Both the position numbers and the translations under genes were made by a program. From an uncultured Lachnospiraceae bacterium (lineage in GTDB: Bacteria; Bacillota; Clostridia; Lachnospirales; Lachnospiraceae), in the NCBI GenBank assembly GCA_902775485.1, contig CACYMJ010000007.1:79210-143209 (forward strand): a DNA stretch of 64,000 bases, read 5' to 3'. Below the pieces are notes generated by a model. It ran no database searches, had not been told where the DNA came from, and saw nothing but the letters and a program-made list of their open reading frames with translations. Positions 25,144-34,326 of this stretch are shown one piece after another (the first letter of the stretch is position 1; every line of letters begins with the position of its first letter).

Positions 25144-25589
25144 TGAAGGTAATACTTTTACAGGATGTAAGATCAGTCGGTAAACGCGGCGATGTCGTTG
25201 AAGTTTCCGACGGATATGCAAAAAATTTCATATTCAAGAAAAAACTGGGAACACCCGCGGATGCCAAGAATCTGAACGATCTTAAACTCAGAAAAGAGAA
25301 TGAGGAAAAGGTTGCCGCGGAAAATCTTGCCGATGCCGAAAAGTTCGCTGAAGTGATCGCCTCAAAGACGGTAACTGTCAGGCTGAAAGCAGGCGAGGGA
25401 GGCAAGACCTTCGGAAGTGTTTCCAGCAAAGAGATCGCACAGGAAGCGAAGACACAGTTCGATATGGATATCGACAAAAAGAAGATAGTCCTTCCCGAGG
25501 CGATCAAGTCGTTCGGGGTATTTGAGGTTCCCGTCAAACTGCATCCAAAGGTTACTGCGACGCTTAAGGTAAAGGTCGAGGAGTTATAG
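25143..25589 (+). CDS. rplI: 50S ribosomal protein L9
   Basis: This 148-aa two-domain protein has the N-terminal rRNA-binding domain (MKVILLQDVRSVGKRGDVV, VSDGYAKNFIF), a long connecting helix rich in Lys/Glu at about residues 40-75, and the C-terminal domain (TFGSVSSKEIAQ). Length is standard. The start overlaps the gdpP stop and dnaB follows after one base, so all three genes are translationally coupled. Confidence 0.97.
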   Translation: MKVILLQDVRSVGKRGDVVEVSDGYAKNFIFKKKLGTPADAKNLNDLKLRKENEEKVAAENLADAEKFAEVIASKTVTVRLKAGEGGKTFGSVSSKEIAQEAKTQFDMDIDKKKIVLPEAIKSFGVFEVPVKLHPKVTATLKVKVEEL

Positions 25590-25590
25590 T

Positions 25591-26925
25591 ATGGATGAAA
25601 ATGTTATAAAAAAACTCCCTCCACACCATGCGGAGTCCGAGCGCGGAGTGGTAGGCGGCATGATGATGGACAGAGATGCCGCTATCACCGCTATGGGTGC
25701 ACTTTGTGCGGATGATTTTTACCAGAAGGAATGCGCGTACGTTTTTGAAGCGGTAAGATCCATAGTCGACGAAGGACTGACGATCGATCCGACAACTGTC
25801 TCAAATAAACTTATGGAAATGAACGCTCCTGCCGAGTATGCATCCGGAGAATTCCTTCGCAATCTGGCAATGTGGGCGTCCACATCCGCACTTATAGAAC
25901 AGCATATAGATATAGTCAAGAAAAAATCCCTTCTTCGCAAGCTGATCAAACTCAGTCAGGATATTGAGAACAAGTGCTTTGCCGATTCCGGTGAAGCTGA
26001 TGACATACTTGAGGAAGCCGAGAAGAAGATATTTGAGATAACAAGCAGCAGGACTACGGGAGACAATATCCCTATCAGGCAGATCGTCAAAGAGGCCATA
26101 GAGAAAATAGTTCTTGCGGCAAAGGCCGACGGACCGATAACCGGTGTGGCAACGGGATTTTCCGATATCGATTTCAAGACCGCTGGACTTCAGCCTTCCG
26201 ACCTGATACTTATAGCGGCCAGACCGTCAATGGGCAAGACCGCGTTTGTGCTGAATATGGCACAGAATATCTGCATTAAGGATAAAAAGAGCGCGGTTAT
26301 ATTTTCACTGGAAATGTCGCATGAGCAGCTGATGAACCGACTGCTCTCGCTCGAGAGTCATGTTGATGCGAGCCTTATCAGGAACGGAAATGTTGATGCG
26401 AGGCAGTGGGAAGGCCTAATCGAGGCAGCCAGTTCCATCGGTGAGTCGGGCATGATAATCGATGACACTCCCGGAATAACCATAGGAGAACTAAGGTCAA
26501 AATGCCGTAAATACAAGGCCGAGCATAAGGACCTTTCGGTAATAATAATCGACTATCTCCAGCTGATGTCGGGATCGGGGAGAACGGATTCGAGACAGCA
26601 GGAAATATCGGACATATCAAGAGCACTGAAATCACTTGCCAGGGAACTGAATATTCCGGTGGTTGCACTGTCACAGCTCTCCCGTGCGGTCGAAAAACGT
26701 GAGGACCGAAGGCCCATGCTGTCGGATCTTCGTGAATCCGGTGCGATAGAACAGGATGCCGATGTAGTTATGTTTTTGTACAGGGATGATTACTACAATC
26801 ATGATTCCGAGAAAAAGGGGATCGCCGAAGTGATCATCGCCAAACAGAGAAACGGTCCGATAGGAACCGTTGAACTAGTATGGTTACCCGAGCAGACTAA
26901 ATTTGCGAACAAGGCAAAGAACTGA
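25591..26925 (+). CDS. dnaB: Replicative DNA helicase DnaB
   Basis: This 444-aa hexameric helicase unwinds DNA at the replication fork. The N-terminal primase-interacting domain (PPHHAESERGVVGGMMMD) spans about 1-110. The C-terminal RecA-like ATPase has Walker A ARPSMGKTAF near residue 210, Walker B VIIIDYLQLMSG near 315, SQLSRAVEKREDRRP near 365, and the arginine-finger region SDLRESGAIEQDADVV. No intein is present. It is co-transcribed with gdpP and rplI. Confidence 0.97.
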   Translation: MDENVIKKLPPHHAESERGVVGGMMMDRDAAITAMGALCADDFYQKECAYVFEAVRSIVDEGLTIDPTTVSNKLMEMNAPAEYASGEFLRNLAMWASTSALIEQHIDIVKKKSLLRKLIKLSQDIENKCFADSGEADDILEEAEKKIFEITSSRTTGDNIPIRQIVKEAIEKIVLAAKADGPITGVATGFSDIDFKTAGLQPSDLILIAARPSMGKTAFVLNMAQNICIKDKKSAVIFSLEMSHEQLMNRLLSLESHVDASLIRNGNVDARQWEGLIEAASSIGESGMIIDDTPGITIGELRSKCRKYKAEHKDLSVIIIDYLQLMSGSGRTDSRQQEISDISRALKSLARELNIPVVALSQLSRAVEKREDRRPMLSDLRESGAIEQDADVVMFLYRDDYYNHDSEKKGIAEVIIAKQRNGPIGTVELVWLPEQTKFANKAKN

Positions 26926-26939
26926 TGTAAGGAGAGTGC

Positions 26940-27434
26940 ATGAACAGGCCGGTTTTATATCGTCAGAGGATCATACCCGAAGAGATCATCCTGCTGGATA
27001 AGGATGAGATATTGTTCTCGGATGATGATCATATAGTTACCAGATGGAATACCATCAAACCGAAAAAGATACTGCATCACGGCTGTTCATGTTATTTTCT
27101 GAAAGAGGGTTTTAAAGTAAGTAAATTCTACAGAGAAGACGGATCCCTGATGTATTGGTACTGCGATATTATCAGTTACAGATACGATCCGGATGCCGAT
27201 TCATATGTGTTTACCGACCTGCTTGCGGACGTTTTGGTATATCCGGACGGGAAGGTCGAGGTAGTCGATGTCGGAGAGATCGCTGATGCACTCGAGGGCG
27301 GAACGCTCACAACAGAGGAAATGATACCGGCGCTCAGGAGTCTCGACAAGCTGCTTACGGTCATATATTCCGGCGGTTTTTCGGATATACAGAAAATGAT
27401 AAACGATATTGAGGAGGGGAAAACCCCTTCATAA
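26940..27434 (+). CDS. DUF402 domain protein
   Basis: This 164-aa soluble protein has the DUF402 core in its middle: MYWYCDIISYRYDPDADSYVFTDLLADVLVYPDGKVEVVDVGE. Some DUF402 proteins are nucleoside-phosphate phosphatases that use acidic residues to bind magnesium; the aspartates here fit that, but activity is inferred. AAGGAGAG precedes the ATG. Its last codons overlap the start of the Sua5 gene, so the two are coupled. The C-terminal 40 residues are helical and charged. Confidence 0.85.
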   Translation: MNRPVLYRQRIIPEEIILLDKDEILFSDDDHIVTRWNTIKPKKILHHGCSCYFLKEGFKVSKFYREDGSLMYWYCDIISYRYDPDADSYVFTDLLADVLVYPDGKVEVVDVGEIADALEGGTLTTEEMIPALRSLDKLLTVIYSGGFSDIQKMINDIEEGKTPS

Positions 27435-28486
27435 TGAAGACTGAATATATAAAAACAGATGCGGACAATATTGACCTGCAGGCCATAAAAAAGGCAGGGA
27501 GGATAATACGGTCGGGCGGACTGGTGGCTTTTCCGACGGAGACCGTATACGGGCTTGGCGGCGATGCGCTAAATGCCGGTTCCTCTCAAAAGATATACGA
27601 AGCAAAGGGACGTCCTTCGGATAACCCTCTTATCGTGCATATCGCACAGTTTGACAGCATTTACAAAATAGCGTCATATATTCCGCCCGCAGCCGAAAAG
27701 CTTGCAAAAATGTACTGGCCGGGACCGCTTACAATAATCCTGAAAAAGACCCGGATCGTTCCCGACGAGACGACCGGGAATCTTCCGACAGTTGCGGTCA
27801 GGTTTCCGTCACATCCGGTGGCACAGCTGCTCATAAAGGAAGCGGGGGGCTATATTGCCGCTCCTTCGGCAAATATTTCGGGCAGACCTTCACCGACAAC
27901 GGGAGAACACGTGGCTGTTGATATGGACGGAAGGATAGATATGATCATAGATTCGGGACCGTGCCGGATAGGGCTTGAATCTACCATAGTAGATTTTACC
28001 TGCGACGTTCCCATGATGCTAAGGCCCGGATATGTCAGCCAGCAAATGCTTGAAGATGTCATAGGAACCGTCGAAAAGGATCCTGCGGTATTCGGTGAGG
28101 CGTCAGAGGGAGTAAAGCCGAAGGCTCCGGGAATGAAATACCGTCATTATGCCCCCAGGGGTGTGCTTACTATAGTGTCCGGCAAAAAAGCAGATGTTAT
28201 AAATCTCATCAATGACAGGACGGCAAAAAACAGCAGCAAAGTACGCACGGCCGTACTATGCCGAAGCGAAAACACATCGTGTTATCCGCAGGCGGACCTG
28301 GTCATTGATATGGGAGATGACAAAAACGAGGAAAAGATCGCATCAAGACTGTATGATTCGCTGAGAAAATGCGATGAAGAGAACATCGACGAGATTTACT
28401 CGGAAGAGTTTGATACACCGGGGCTTGGGCTTGCGATAATGAACAGGCTGATCAAGGCTGCGGGTCATAATTTGATCCGCGTTTAA
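27434..28486 (+). CDS. sua5: L-threonylcarbamoyladenylate synthase (Sua5 type)
   Basis: This 350-aa enzyme makes threonylcarbamoyl-AMP from threonine, bicarbonate and ATP for the t6A modification of tRNAs reading ANN codons. The YrdC domain (about 10-210) has GGLVAFPTETVYGLGGDA, KGRPSDNPLIVHI, VAVRFPSHPVA and APSANISGRPSPT. The Sua5 C-terminal domain (about 235-345) follows the linker KAPGMKYRHYAP. The length separates it from the shorter TsaC. The partners TsaB/D/E are not in view. Confidence 0.95.
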   Translation: MKTEYIKTDADNIDLQAIKKAGRIIRSGGLVAFPTETVYGLGGDALNAGSSQKIYEAKGRPSDNPLIVHIAQFDSIYKIASYIPPAAEKLAKMYWPGPLTIILKKTRIVPDETTGNLPTVAVRFPSHPVAQLLIKEAGGYIAAPSANISGRPSPTTGEHVAVDMDGRIDMIIDSGPCRIGLESTIVDFTCDVPMMLRPGYVSQQMLEDVIGTVEKDPAVFGEASEGVKPKAPGMKYRHYAPRGVLTIVSGKKADVINLINDRTAKNSSKVRTAVLCRSENTSCYPQADLVIDMGDDKNEEKIASRLYDSLRKCDEENIDEIYSEEFDTPGLGLAIMNRLIKAAGHNLIRV

Positions 28487-28514
28487 AAATAACCGAAACA
28501 AAGGAGAATATGAA

Positions 28515-28955
28515 ATGAAGATTGCCATAGGGGCAGATCACGGTGCATTTGACCGGAAGGCCGACGTGATCGAACATTTGAAAAACTGCGGTCATGAAGT
28601 AAAGGATTTCGGGACATATACACCCGACAGCTGCGACTATCCGGCTATAGGAAACAGTGTTGCAAAAGCGGTTGCATCAGGTGAGTTTGACAGAGGCATC
28701 GTTATGTGCACGACAGGTATAGGCATATCCATAGTGGCAAACAAGGTAAAGGGAATAAGATGTGCACTCTGTTCGGATGTCACAAGCGCCAGGCTGACAA
28801 GACAGCACAATGACGCAAATATGCTTTCAATGGGAGCGGGGATTATCGGGCCGAATCTTATGATGGATATAATCGATGTGTTCATGAACACGGAATTTTC
28901 AAATGAGGAAAAACACGTACGCAGGCTGTCACAGGTAAAACAGCTGGAACAATAA
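28515..28955 (+). CDS. rpiB: Ribose 5-phosphate isomerase B
   Basis: This 146-aa RpiB/LacAB-family isomerase interconverts ribose 5-phosphate and ribulose 5-phosphate. It has the family opening [13 protein letters not shown], the catalytic cysteine in [16 protein letters not shown] (near residue 65-80), and [35 protein letters not shown] precedes the ATG. It sits before upp, a nucleotide-salvage neighbour that uses the PRPP derived from ribose 5-phosphate. An allose 6-phosphate or galactose 6-phosphate isomerase role is possible but less likely. Confidence 0.94.
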   Translation: MKIAIGADHGAFDRKADVIEHLKNCGHEVKDFGTYTPDSCDYPAIGNSVAKAVASGEFDRGIVMCTTGIGISIVANKVKGIRCALCSDVTSARLTRQHNDANMLSMGAGIIGPNLMMDIIDVFMNTEFSNEEKHVRRLSQVKQLEQ

Positions 28956-28983
28956 ATCTTTCTTGATAAATGGAGGGCTAACA

Positions 28984-29631
28984 ATGCAACAGTATCCGGG
29001 AATGGAAAATGTCTTTATCATGGATCACCCGCTCATTCAGCATAAGATCGGGTATATCCGCAGAAAGGAAACAGGTACAAAAGATTTTCGCCAGACTATC
29101 GGAGAGATAGCCATGCTGATCTGCTATGAGGCAACAAGGAATCTCGAACTGTCCGATGTAAAGGTTGAAACTCCCATCTGCGAAACGACGGTAAAGGAAC
29201 TTAAGGGTAAAAAGATGGCCATCGTTCCTATACTCCGTGCGGGACTGGGAATGGTCGACGGAATGCTTTCGCTCATTCCAGCTGCGAAGGTCGGGCATAT
29301 CGGACTGTATCGCGATCCCGAGACATTAAAGCCCGTTGAGTATTACTGCAAGCTTCCCGAAGACTGTGCGAACAGGGAAGTGTTTGTTGTGGATCCCATG
29401 CTTGCAACAGGCGGATCATCATGTGCGGCAATAACGATGCTCAAAGAGAAGGGATGCAGGAACATTCACTTTATGTGCATAATAGGAGCACCCGAGGGCA
29501 TCAACGAGATGCACAGGGTTCACCCCGATGTTGACGTATATGTCGGAGCACTCGATGAGAAGCTTAACGATCACGGTTATATAGTTCCGGGTCTCGGTGA
29601 TGCCGGCGACAGGATATTCGGTACAAAATAA
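28984..29631 (+). CDS. upp: Uracil phosphoribosyltransferase
   Basis: This 215-aa salvage enzyme converts uracil and PRPP to UMP. It has [11 protein letters not shown] near residue 83, the PRPP-binding loop [12 protein letters not shown] near 138, and the uracil-binding C-terminal loop [22 protein letters not shown] precedes ATG 28984; an upstream in-frame codon at 28963 would include the ribosome site. The stop overlaps the start of the deaminase gene that follows (TAATG), so pyrimidine salvage genes are coupled. Confidence 0.96.
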   Translation: MQQYPGMENVFIMDHPLIQHKIGYIRRKETGTKDFRQTIGEIAMLICYEATRNLELSDVKVETPICETTVKELKGKKMAIVPILRAGLGMVDGMLSLIPAAKVGHIGLYRDPETLKPVEYYCKLPEDCANREVFVVDPMLATGGSSCAAITMLKEKGCRNIHFMCIIGAPEGINEMHRVHPDVDVYVGALDEKLNDHGYIVPGLGDAGDRIFGTK

Positions 29632-30116
29632 TGAGTGATAAGAGACTTGATTATATATCATGGGATGAGTATTTCATGGCGGTGGCAAAGCTTGCCGGAA
29701 TGCGTTCCAAGGATCCCAATACCCAGGTCGGTGCATGCATCGTCAGCAGCGACAACAAGATATTGTCAATGGGTTACAACGGCTTCCCCAAGGGATGCTC
29801 GGATGATGAGTTTCCGTGGGCAAGAGAAGGCGAAACGCTGTCGACAAAGTACGTCTATACCGTTCACAGCGAGTTAAACGCGATACTTAACTACCGGGGA
29901 GGATCTTTGGAGGGAGCAAAGCTTTACGTCTCTCTTTTCCCGTGCAATGAATGTGCCAAGGCGATCATACAGAGCGGGATAAAGACCGTTATATATGACT
30001 GCGACAAATATTCCGGAACGGATCCGGTGATAGCATCCAAGAAAATGTTCGATGCAGCGGGCGTCAATTATTACAGATACGAACCGACCGACAGGCAGAT
30101 AGTCATTACGGTTTGA
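29631..30116 (+). CDS. dCMP deaminase family protein (ComEB-like)
   Basis: This 161-aa zinc-dependent deaminase is of the deoxycytidylate family. It has the zinc and proton-shuttle motif HSELNAI near residue 81 and PCNECAKAI near residue 105, plus GYNGFPKGCSD, the dCMP-deaminase-typical loop. It would convert dCMP to dUMP for thymidylate synthesis. The start overlaps the upp stop. In B. subtilis the related gene is called comEB although it has no direct role in uptake of DNA. Confidence 0.93.
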   Translation: MSDKRLDYISWDEYFMAVAKLAGMRSKDPNTQVGACIVSSDNKILSMGYNGFPKGCSDDEFPWAREGETLSTKYVYTVHSELNAILNYRGGSLEGAKLYVSLFPCNECAKAIIQSGIKTVIYDCDKYSGTDPVIASKKMFDAAGVNYYRYEPTDRQIVITV

Positions 30117-30139
30117 TATCCGGCCGGTCAGCTACTGAT

Positions 30140-31315
30140 ATGAGGAAAAGACGTATACATTTCATAACTGCATATTGTCTTTGTGCTGTATTATCAGTTT
30201 CGTGTATCTTGCAAAGCGCTCCGGCCAATGTGTATGCATCGGTTGAGAGTACATCGAAAAAGATCAAAGATGCAGAGGAGCTCAAGAAGGCTACCGAGCA
30301 GATGAAAGAGGCCACCGAGCTTAAAAAGGAAGGCCTGCGGGATCAGAAACAGGAACTGGAATCCTACCTGTCGGAACTTAATGAAAATCTTACACAGATC
30401 ACCGAGAATATCGGTCAGATCGAGGTAAGGATAAGCGAAAAACAGGAAGAGATCCTGGCAGCCCAGGCAGATCTTCAGGTAGCGGTGGATGAAGAACACG
30501 GTCAGTATGAACTGATGAAAAAAAGAGTTAAGTTCATGTATGAGCGTGGCAGCAAGAATCTTCTGGCGACTTTTTTTTCCGCAAAAAGTTATGCGGATTT
30601 TCTGAATAAGGCCGAGTATGTCGACAGGATCGAAGAGTACGACAAAAAGATGTACGATAACCTCATTCAGATGCGAACACAGATAGAGGAAAAGGAAGCA
30701 TCCCTGCGTGCCGAGGAGGAACAGCTGCAAAGCCTGAAAAAACAGGCACAGACCGAAGAGATGAAGGTCAACAGTCTGGTCACTTCGACAAACGGATCGA
30801 TAGCGCAGACCGACGGACAGCTGTCGGCCGCGGAACTTGAGACCGCTGCTTATGAAGCTGAACTTAAAGCGCAGGAAGAAAACCTTGCGGCCCTTCGAAA
30901 ACAGCTCGCCGAAGAACAGGCAATGATCGCAAAAGCGGCCAAGATGTCGTGGAGGGACATTTCCGAGGTCCAATTTCAGGACGGTGACAGAGACCTGCTG
31001 GCATGTCTTATTTACTGCGAAGCCGGAAATCAGCCATATACGGGCCAGGTTGCCGTGGGAGCGGTCGTTATCAACCGCGTAAGATCAGCAGCGTATCCTA
31101 ATACCGTTTCGGGAGTCATATATCAGAGCAGACAGTTTTCTCCCGTGGGAAGCGGAAGACTGGCAACAAGGCTGGCACTTGGAGCACCTTCGGCATGTTA
31201 TCAGGCGGCCGATGAAGCGATGAGAGGAGCCACGCCGGTAGGTAACTGCCTGTATTTCAGAACGGTCATTCCCGAGATAAACGGAACGATAATAGGCGAT
31301 CACGTATTCTATTAG
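30140..31315 (+). CDS. Secreted coiled-coil protein with C-terminal SleB-type cell wall hydrolase domain
   Basis: This 391-aa protein has a signal peptide at about 1-30 (cleavage near VYASVES) and a long coiled coil from about 35 to 250 resembling the N-terminal regulatory part of PcsB/CwlO. A Hydrolase_2 (SleB) domain lies at about 275-391, with the catalytic glutamate in LIYCEAGNQPYTGQVAVGAVVINRV. It would cut peptidoglycan glycan strands, held in check by the coiled coil. ATG 30140 is chosen because upstream in-frame sequence overlaps the deaminase gene; no clear ribosome site is seen. The combination differs from spore SleB, which has no such coiled coil. Confidence 0.88.
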   Translation: MRKRRIHFITAYCLCAVLSVSCILQSAPANVYASVESTSKKIKDAEELKKATEQMKEATELKKEGLRDQKQELESYLSELNENLTQITENIGQIEVRISEKQEEILAAQADLQVAVDEEHGQYELMKKRVKFMYERGSKNLLATFFSAKSYADFLNKAEYVDRIEEYDKKMYDNLIQMRTQIEEKEASLRAEEEQLQSLKKQAQTEEMKVNSLVTSTNGSIAQTDGQLSAAELETAAYEAELKAQEENLAALRKQLAEEQAMIAKAAKMSWRDISEVQFQDGDRDLLACLIYCEAGNQPYTGQVAVGAVVINRVRSAAYPNTVSGVIYQSRQFSPVGSGRLATRLALGAPSACYQAADEAMRGATPVGNCLYFRTVIPEINGTIIGDHVFY

Positions 31316-31327
31316 ATGTGAAATCAG

Positions 31328-31356
31328 TGGACTATTTGGGAATTCGCGGTTATAAT
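31328..31356 (+). promoter_or_regulatory. Promoter for the ATP synthase operon
   Basis: TATAAT (31351-31356) is perfect; the best -35 at 17 bases is TGGACT (31328-31333), a partial match. Confidence 0.6.
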
Positions 31357-31387
31357 ATAAGATGCGTTTTGTGTGAAAGGTTAGATA

Positions 31388-31726
31388 TTGAAGTATCAGA
31401 GAAGTGTGTTTCGAAGTCTTTCTATGGTGTTACAGTTCGGTATCAATATGATAGTACCGATACTTTTGTGCACATTCGCGGGCATATTTCTTGACAGACT
31501 CTTTTCCACATCGTTTATAGTCATAATCCTTTTCTTTCTTGGTGCGCTTGCGGGATTTCGCAACATATATGTTTTTGCGAAGAGCGAGAACAGGAAAACG
31601 ACACATCTGGGAAGCGATGTCGACGAGGCGGTCTCGGGGCATGAAAAAGAGGATTTTGTACAGAGTATGGACAGGGTATACAGGGAAAATATGAATGAAC
31701 AGACTGAAGATCATTCTGAGAGATAA
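31388..31726 (+). CDS. AtpZ/AtpI-family membrane protein
   Basis: This 112-aa protein has two hydrophobic helices (about 14-36 and 40-62) and a hydrophilic tail, like the AtpZ/AtpI family found at the head of F-ATPase operons, where it helps c-ring assembly or ion supply. The first codon is TTG 31388 with AAAGG about nine bases upstream; the next Met codon would delete part of the first helix region. Its end overlaps the next gene by 32 bases. Two small helper genes precede atpB, as in several sodium-type ATP synthase operons. Confidence 0.8.
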   Translation: MKYQRSVFRSLSMVLQFGINMIVPILLCTFAGIFLDRLFSTSFIVIILFFLGALAGFRNIYVFAKSENRKTTHLGSDVDEAVSGHEKEDFVQSMDRVYRENMNEQTEDHSER

Positions 31727-32099
31727 TCGTACCCTCCATGAGATGCTGCTCGGCATCGTTTTGATCAACACCGTTTTGGCCGTCATCGCATTATTTGTAA
31801 GCGATACGAAAAAGGCGCTTTTAGGTGTGGCGATCGGAGCGGCGAGCGCGATGGTATATACAATACATATGGCGGTCACTGTTGATGATGCGCTCTGTCT
31901 TGATGAAAAGGGTGCAGCCGGTGCAATGCGAAAACAGATGATCATAAGATATGTGTTTGTGTGCGTTGTAGTCGCTGTCTGTTCATATTTCGGTATCACC
32001 CATCCGGTGTTTCTGATCATATCGATAATTACGATAAAAGCGGGTGCATATCTGCAGCCGACGATACATAAAATCTTATGCAGGAGGTACGATAAGTGA
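31695..32099 (+). CDS. atpI: ATP synthase subunit I
   Basis: This 134-aa polytopic protein has about four helices and resembles the ATP synthase I family, a non-structural assembly factor for the c-ring. It overlaps the previous gene by 32 bases and the atpB start by four (GTGA), so it is tightly coupled. Sequence conservation in the family is low, so the call rests on hydrophobicity, size and position. Confidence 0.8.
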   Translation: MNRLKIILRDNRTLHEMLLGIVLINTVLAVIALFVSDTKKALLGVAIGAASAMVYTIHMAVTVDDALCLDEKGAAGAMRKQMIIRYVFVCVVVAVCSYFGITHPVFLIISIITIKAGAYLQPTIHKILCRRYDK

Positions 32100-32812
32100 A
32101 CAGCGTTATTCTGGCAGCCGATGTCAACTTCATGATAAAGGGCATATTCTCTTATCAGATATTCGGCCAGACTGTATGGATCACAACGACCCATGTCAGT
32201 CTTGCGATAGTCTTTCTTCTGTTTATTGTATTCGCATGTTGCGCTCATCACGTTATTGTGAATGCGGATCCTTACGCAAAGCCCGGAACATTCCAGAACA
32301 TTGTAGAGCTCATGGTGGAGATGCTTGACAACATGATCACGGGATGTATGGGAAAGAGCGCAAGACCATTCCTCGGTTATATCTCCACACTTTTCTCGTT
32401 TATTCTCATAAGCAACTTCTCGGGACTGTTGGGACTTCGTCCGCCGACAGCGGACTACGGCGTAACATTCCCGCTCGGACTTATAACATTCGGATTGATA
32501 TTCTTCAATAAGATCAAGCATCAGGGTGTCGGCGGATTCATAAAGGGACTGTGTGATCCGTGGCCGATATGGGCTCCGATCAATGTTATAGGCGATATAG
32601 CGGTCCCGGTTTCGATATCCCTTCGTTTGTTTGCAAATATACTGTCGGGTACGGTTATGATGGCTCTTGTATACGGCCTTCTTAACAAGATAGCATGGGG
32701 GTGGCCCGGATTCCTGCATCTGTACTTCGATCTGTTCTCGGGCGCGATCCAGACATACGTATTCTGTATGCTGACAATGACGTATGTGGCGGATGCTATT
32801 GGAGATGGCTAA
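32096..32812 (+). CDS. atpB: ATP synthase F0 subunit a
   Basis: This 238-aa membrane subunit forms the ion half-channels against the c-ring. It has the essential arginine in the penultimate helix region (SISLRLFANILSGTVMM) and typical SNFSGLLGLRPPT. GTG 32096 is the start, overlapping the atpI stop, with AGGAGGT a few bases upstream. About 100 bases without a gene separate it from atpE; they contain GC-rich partial repeats (GGAGCGCCGC, GAGCGGG) and the atpE ribosome site. Confidence 0.95.
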   Translation: MNSVILAADVNFMIKGIFSYQIFGQTVWITTTHVSLAIVFLLFIVFACCAHHVIVNADPYAKPGTFQNIVELMVEMLDNMITGCMGKSARPFLGYISTLFSFILISNFSGLLGLRPPTADYGVTFPLGLITFGLIFFNKIKHQGVGGFIKGLCDPWPIWAPINVIGDIAVPVSISLRLFANILSGTVMMALVYGLLNKIAWGWPGFLHLYFDLFSGAIQTYVFCMLTMTYVADAIGDG

Positions 32813-32901
32813 CGGGCGAGCGTCCACAGGGCGGAGCGCCGCTTGAGCGGGTATGGCTCACTTTATTTAGGGATTTATTTTTACATAAACATAAATCATA
32901 G

Positions 32902-33168
<267 letters not shown>

Positions 33169-33210
33169 TCTTTACGAAGAAGATAAAGATAATCGAAAGG
33201 AGGCAAAAAC

Positions 33211-33768
33211 TTGGATCAGATTATTACAGCTGTTCTGCTTGAAGGCGAGCAGATGGAGCGTCTGTTTGATCTCGATTTTCAACTGCTTCATGACGCGGTC
33301 ATAACAGCGGTTGCCGTTTTTGTGCTTTTCCTTTTTCTGTCCTATATGCTGTTCAAGCCTGCGCGTGATCTTTTAAGAAAGCGCCAGGAGAGGATCAAAA
33401 CAGATCTTGATACGGCAAAACAGGACAGAGATGATGCTCTCGCTTTAAAGGATGAATACGAAGCGAAGATGGCCGGTGCCCAGAAGGATGCAGACCAGAT
33501 CCTTTCGGAGGCACGCAAAAAAGCCGTCAAGAACGAAGAGACGATCATCTCAAAGGCAAAGGAAGAAGCTGCCGGTATCATCCGTCAGGCACATACGGAA
33601 GCTGAACTTGAAAAACAGAAAGCTGCCGATGAAGTGAAGACTCAGATCATAGACGTTGCATCGCTTATGGCAGGTAAGGTTGTTGCAGCATCTATCGATA
33701 CAAGCATTCAGGATTCTCTGATAGAAGAGACGCTCAAAGAAGTAGGTGAGAGTACATGGCAAAGCTAG
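33211..33768 (+). CDS. atpF: ATP synthase F0 subunit b
   Basis: This 185-aa peripheral-stalk protein has one N-terminal helix at about 30-50 and a long charged coiled coil (alanine/lysine/glutamate-rich, about 55-160). The start is TTG 33211 with AAAGGAGG seven bases upstream; the next Met (residue 15) would also keep the membrane helix. It overlaps the atpH start by 13 bases. Compared with typical b subunits of 160-170 aa it has a slightly longer N-terminus. Confidence 0.93.
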   Translation: MDQIITAVLLEGEQMERLFDLDFQLLHDAVITAVAVFVLFLFLSYMLFKPARDLLRKRQERIKTDLDTAKQDRDDALALKDEYEAKMAGAQKDADQILSEARKKAVKNEETIISKAKEEAAGIIRQAHTEAELEKQKAADEVKTQIIDVASLMAGKVVAASIDTSIQDSLIEETLKEVGESTWQS

Positions 33769-34310
33769 TTGCAAAAACTTATGCCGATGCGCTTTTTCAG
33801 TTAGCGGTGGAGGAAAACAAGGTTGACGAATTGTTTTCGGAAGTTACCATGCTTGCCGATATTCTCGACCAAAATCCCGATCTTGAGAGGATAATGACCC
33901 ACCCGAGTGTCGACAAAAATCAGAAGATCGATACGATCAGGAACATTTTTTCCGAAAGAATGTCGGGAGAGATCTGCGGACTGCTCAATCAGGTAGTTAC
34001 AAATAACCGCTACGAAGAAATAAACGGCATTCTTGACAGTTTTATCGACAGTGTCAAGGAATATAAAAAGATCGGTGTGGCTTATGTCAAAACACCGGTT
34101 GAACTTACCGATGCGCAGAAGGCAAAGATCGAACAGAAACTGCTCGATACTACCGACTATGTCAAGATGGAAATGAACTATGCAGTTGATGCTTCGCTTA
34201 TCGGTGGAATGACCATCCGTATAGGCGACAGAGTGGTTGACAGCAGCGTTTCCACGAAGATAAACGAATTGGCGAAGAGTCTTCGCCGAATTCAGCTTAA
34301 TACAATATAA
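33756..34310 (+). CDS. atpH: ATP synthase F1 subunit delta
   Basis: This 184-aa subunit links the peripheral stalk to the top of the alpha-beta hexamer. The N-terminal helical domain opens with [19 protein letters not shown]. The C-terminal signature [21 protein letters not shown] is clear. The start lies inside the end of atpF and atpA follows after 16 bases. Confidence 0.94.
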   Translation: MAKLVAKTYADALFQLAVEENKVDELFSEVTMLADILDQNPDLERIMTHPSVDKNQKIDTIRNIFSERMSGEICGLLNQVVTNNRYEEINGILDSFIDSVKEYKKIGVAYVKTPVELTDAQKAKIEQKLLDTTDYVKMEMNYAVDASLIGGMTIRIGDRVVDSSVSTKINELAKSLRRIQLNTI

Positions 34311-34326
34311 GAAAGGTAATGGATCC

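Noticed and set aside
31430-32827. Long minus-strand open frame (about 465 codons) opposite atpI and atpB
   Set aside because: It is antisense to well-conserved ATP synthase genes, has no family motif, and its composition is that expected of a shadow frame.
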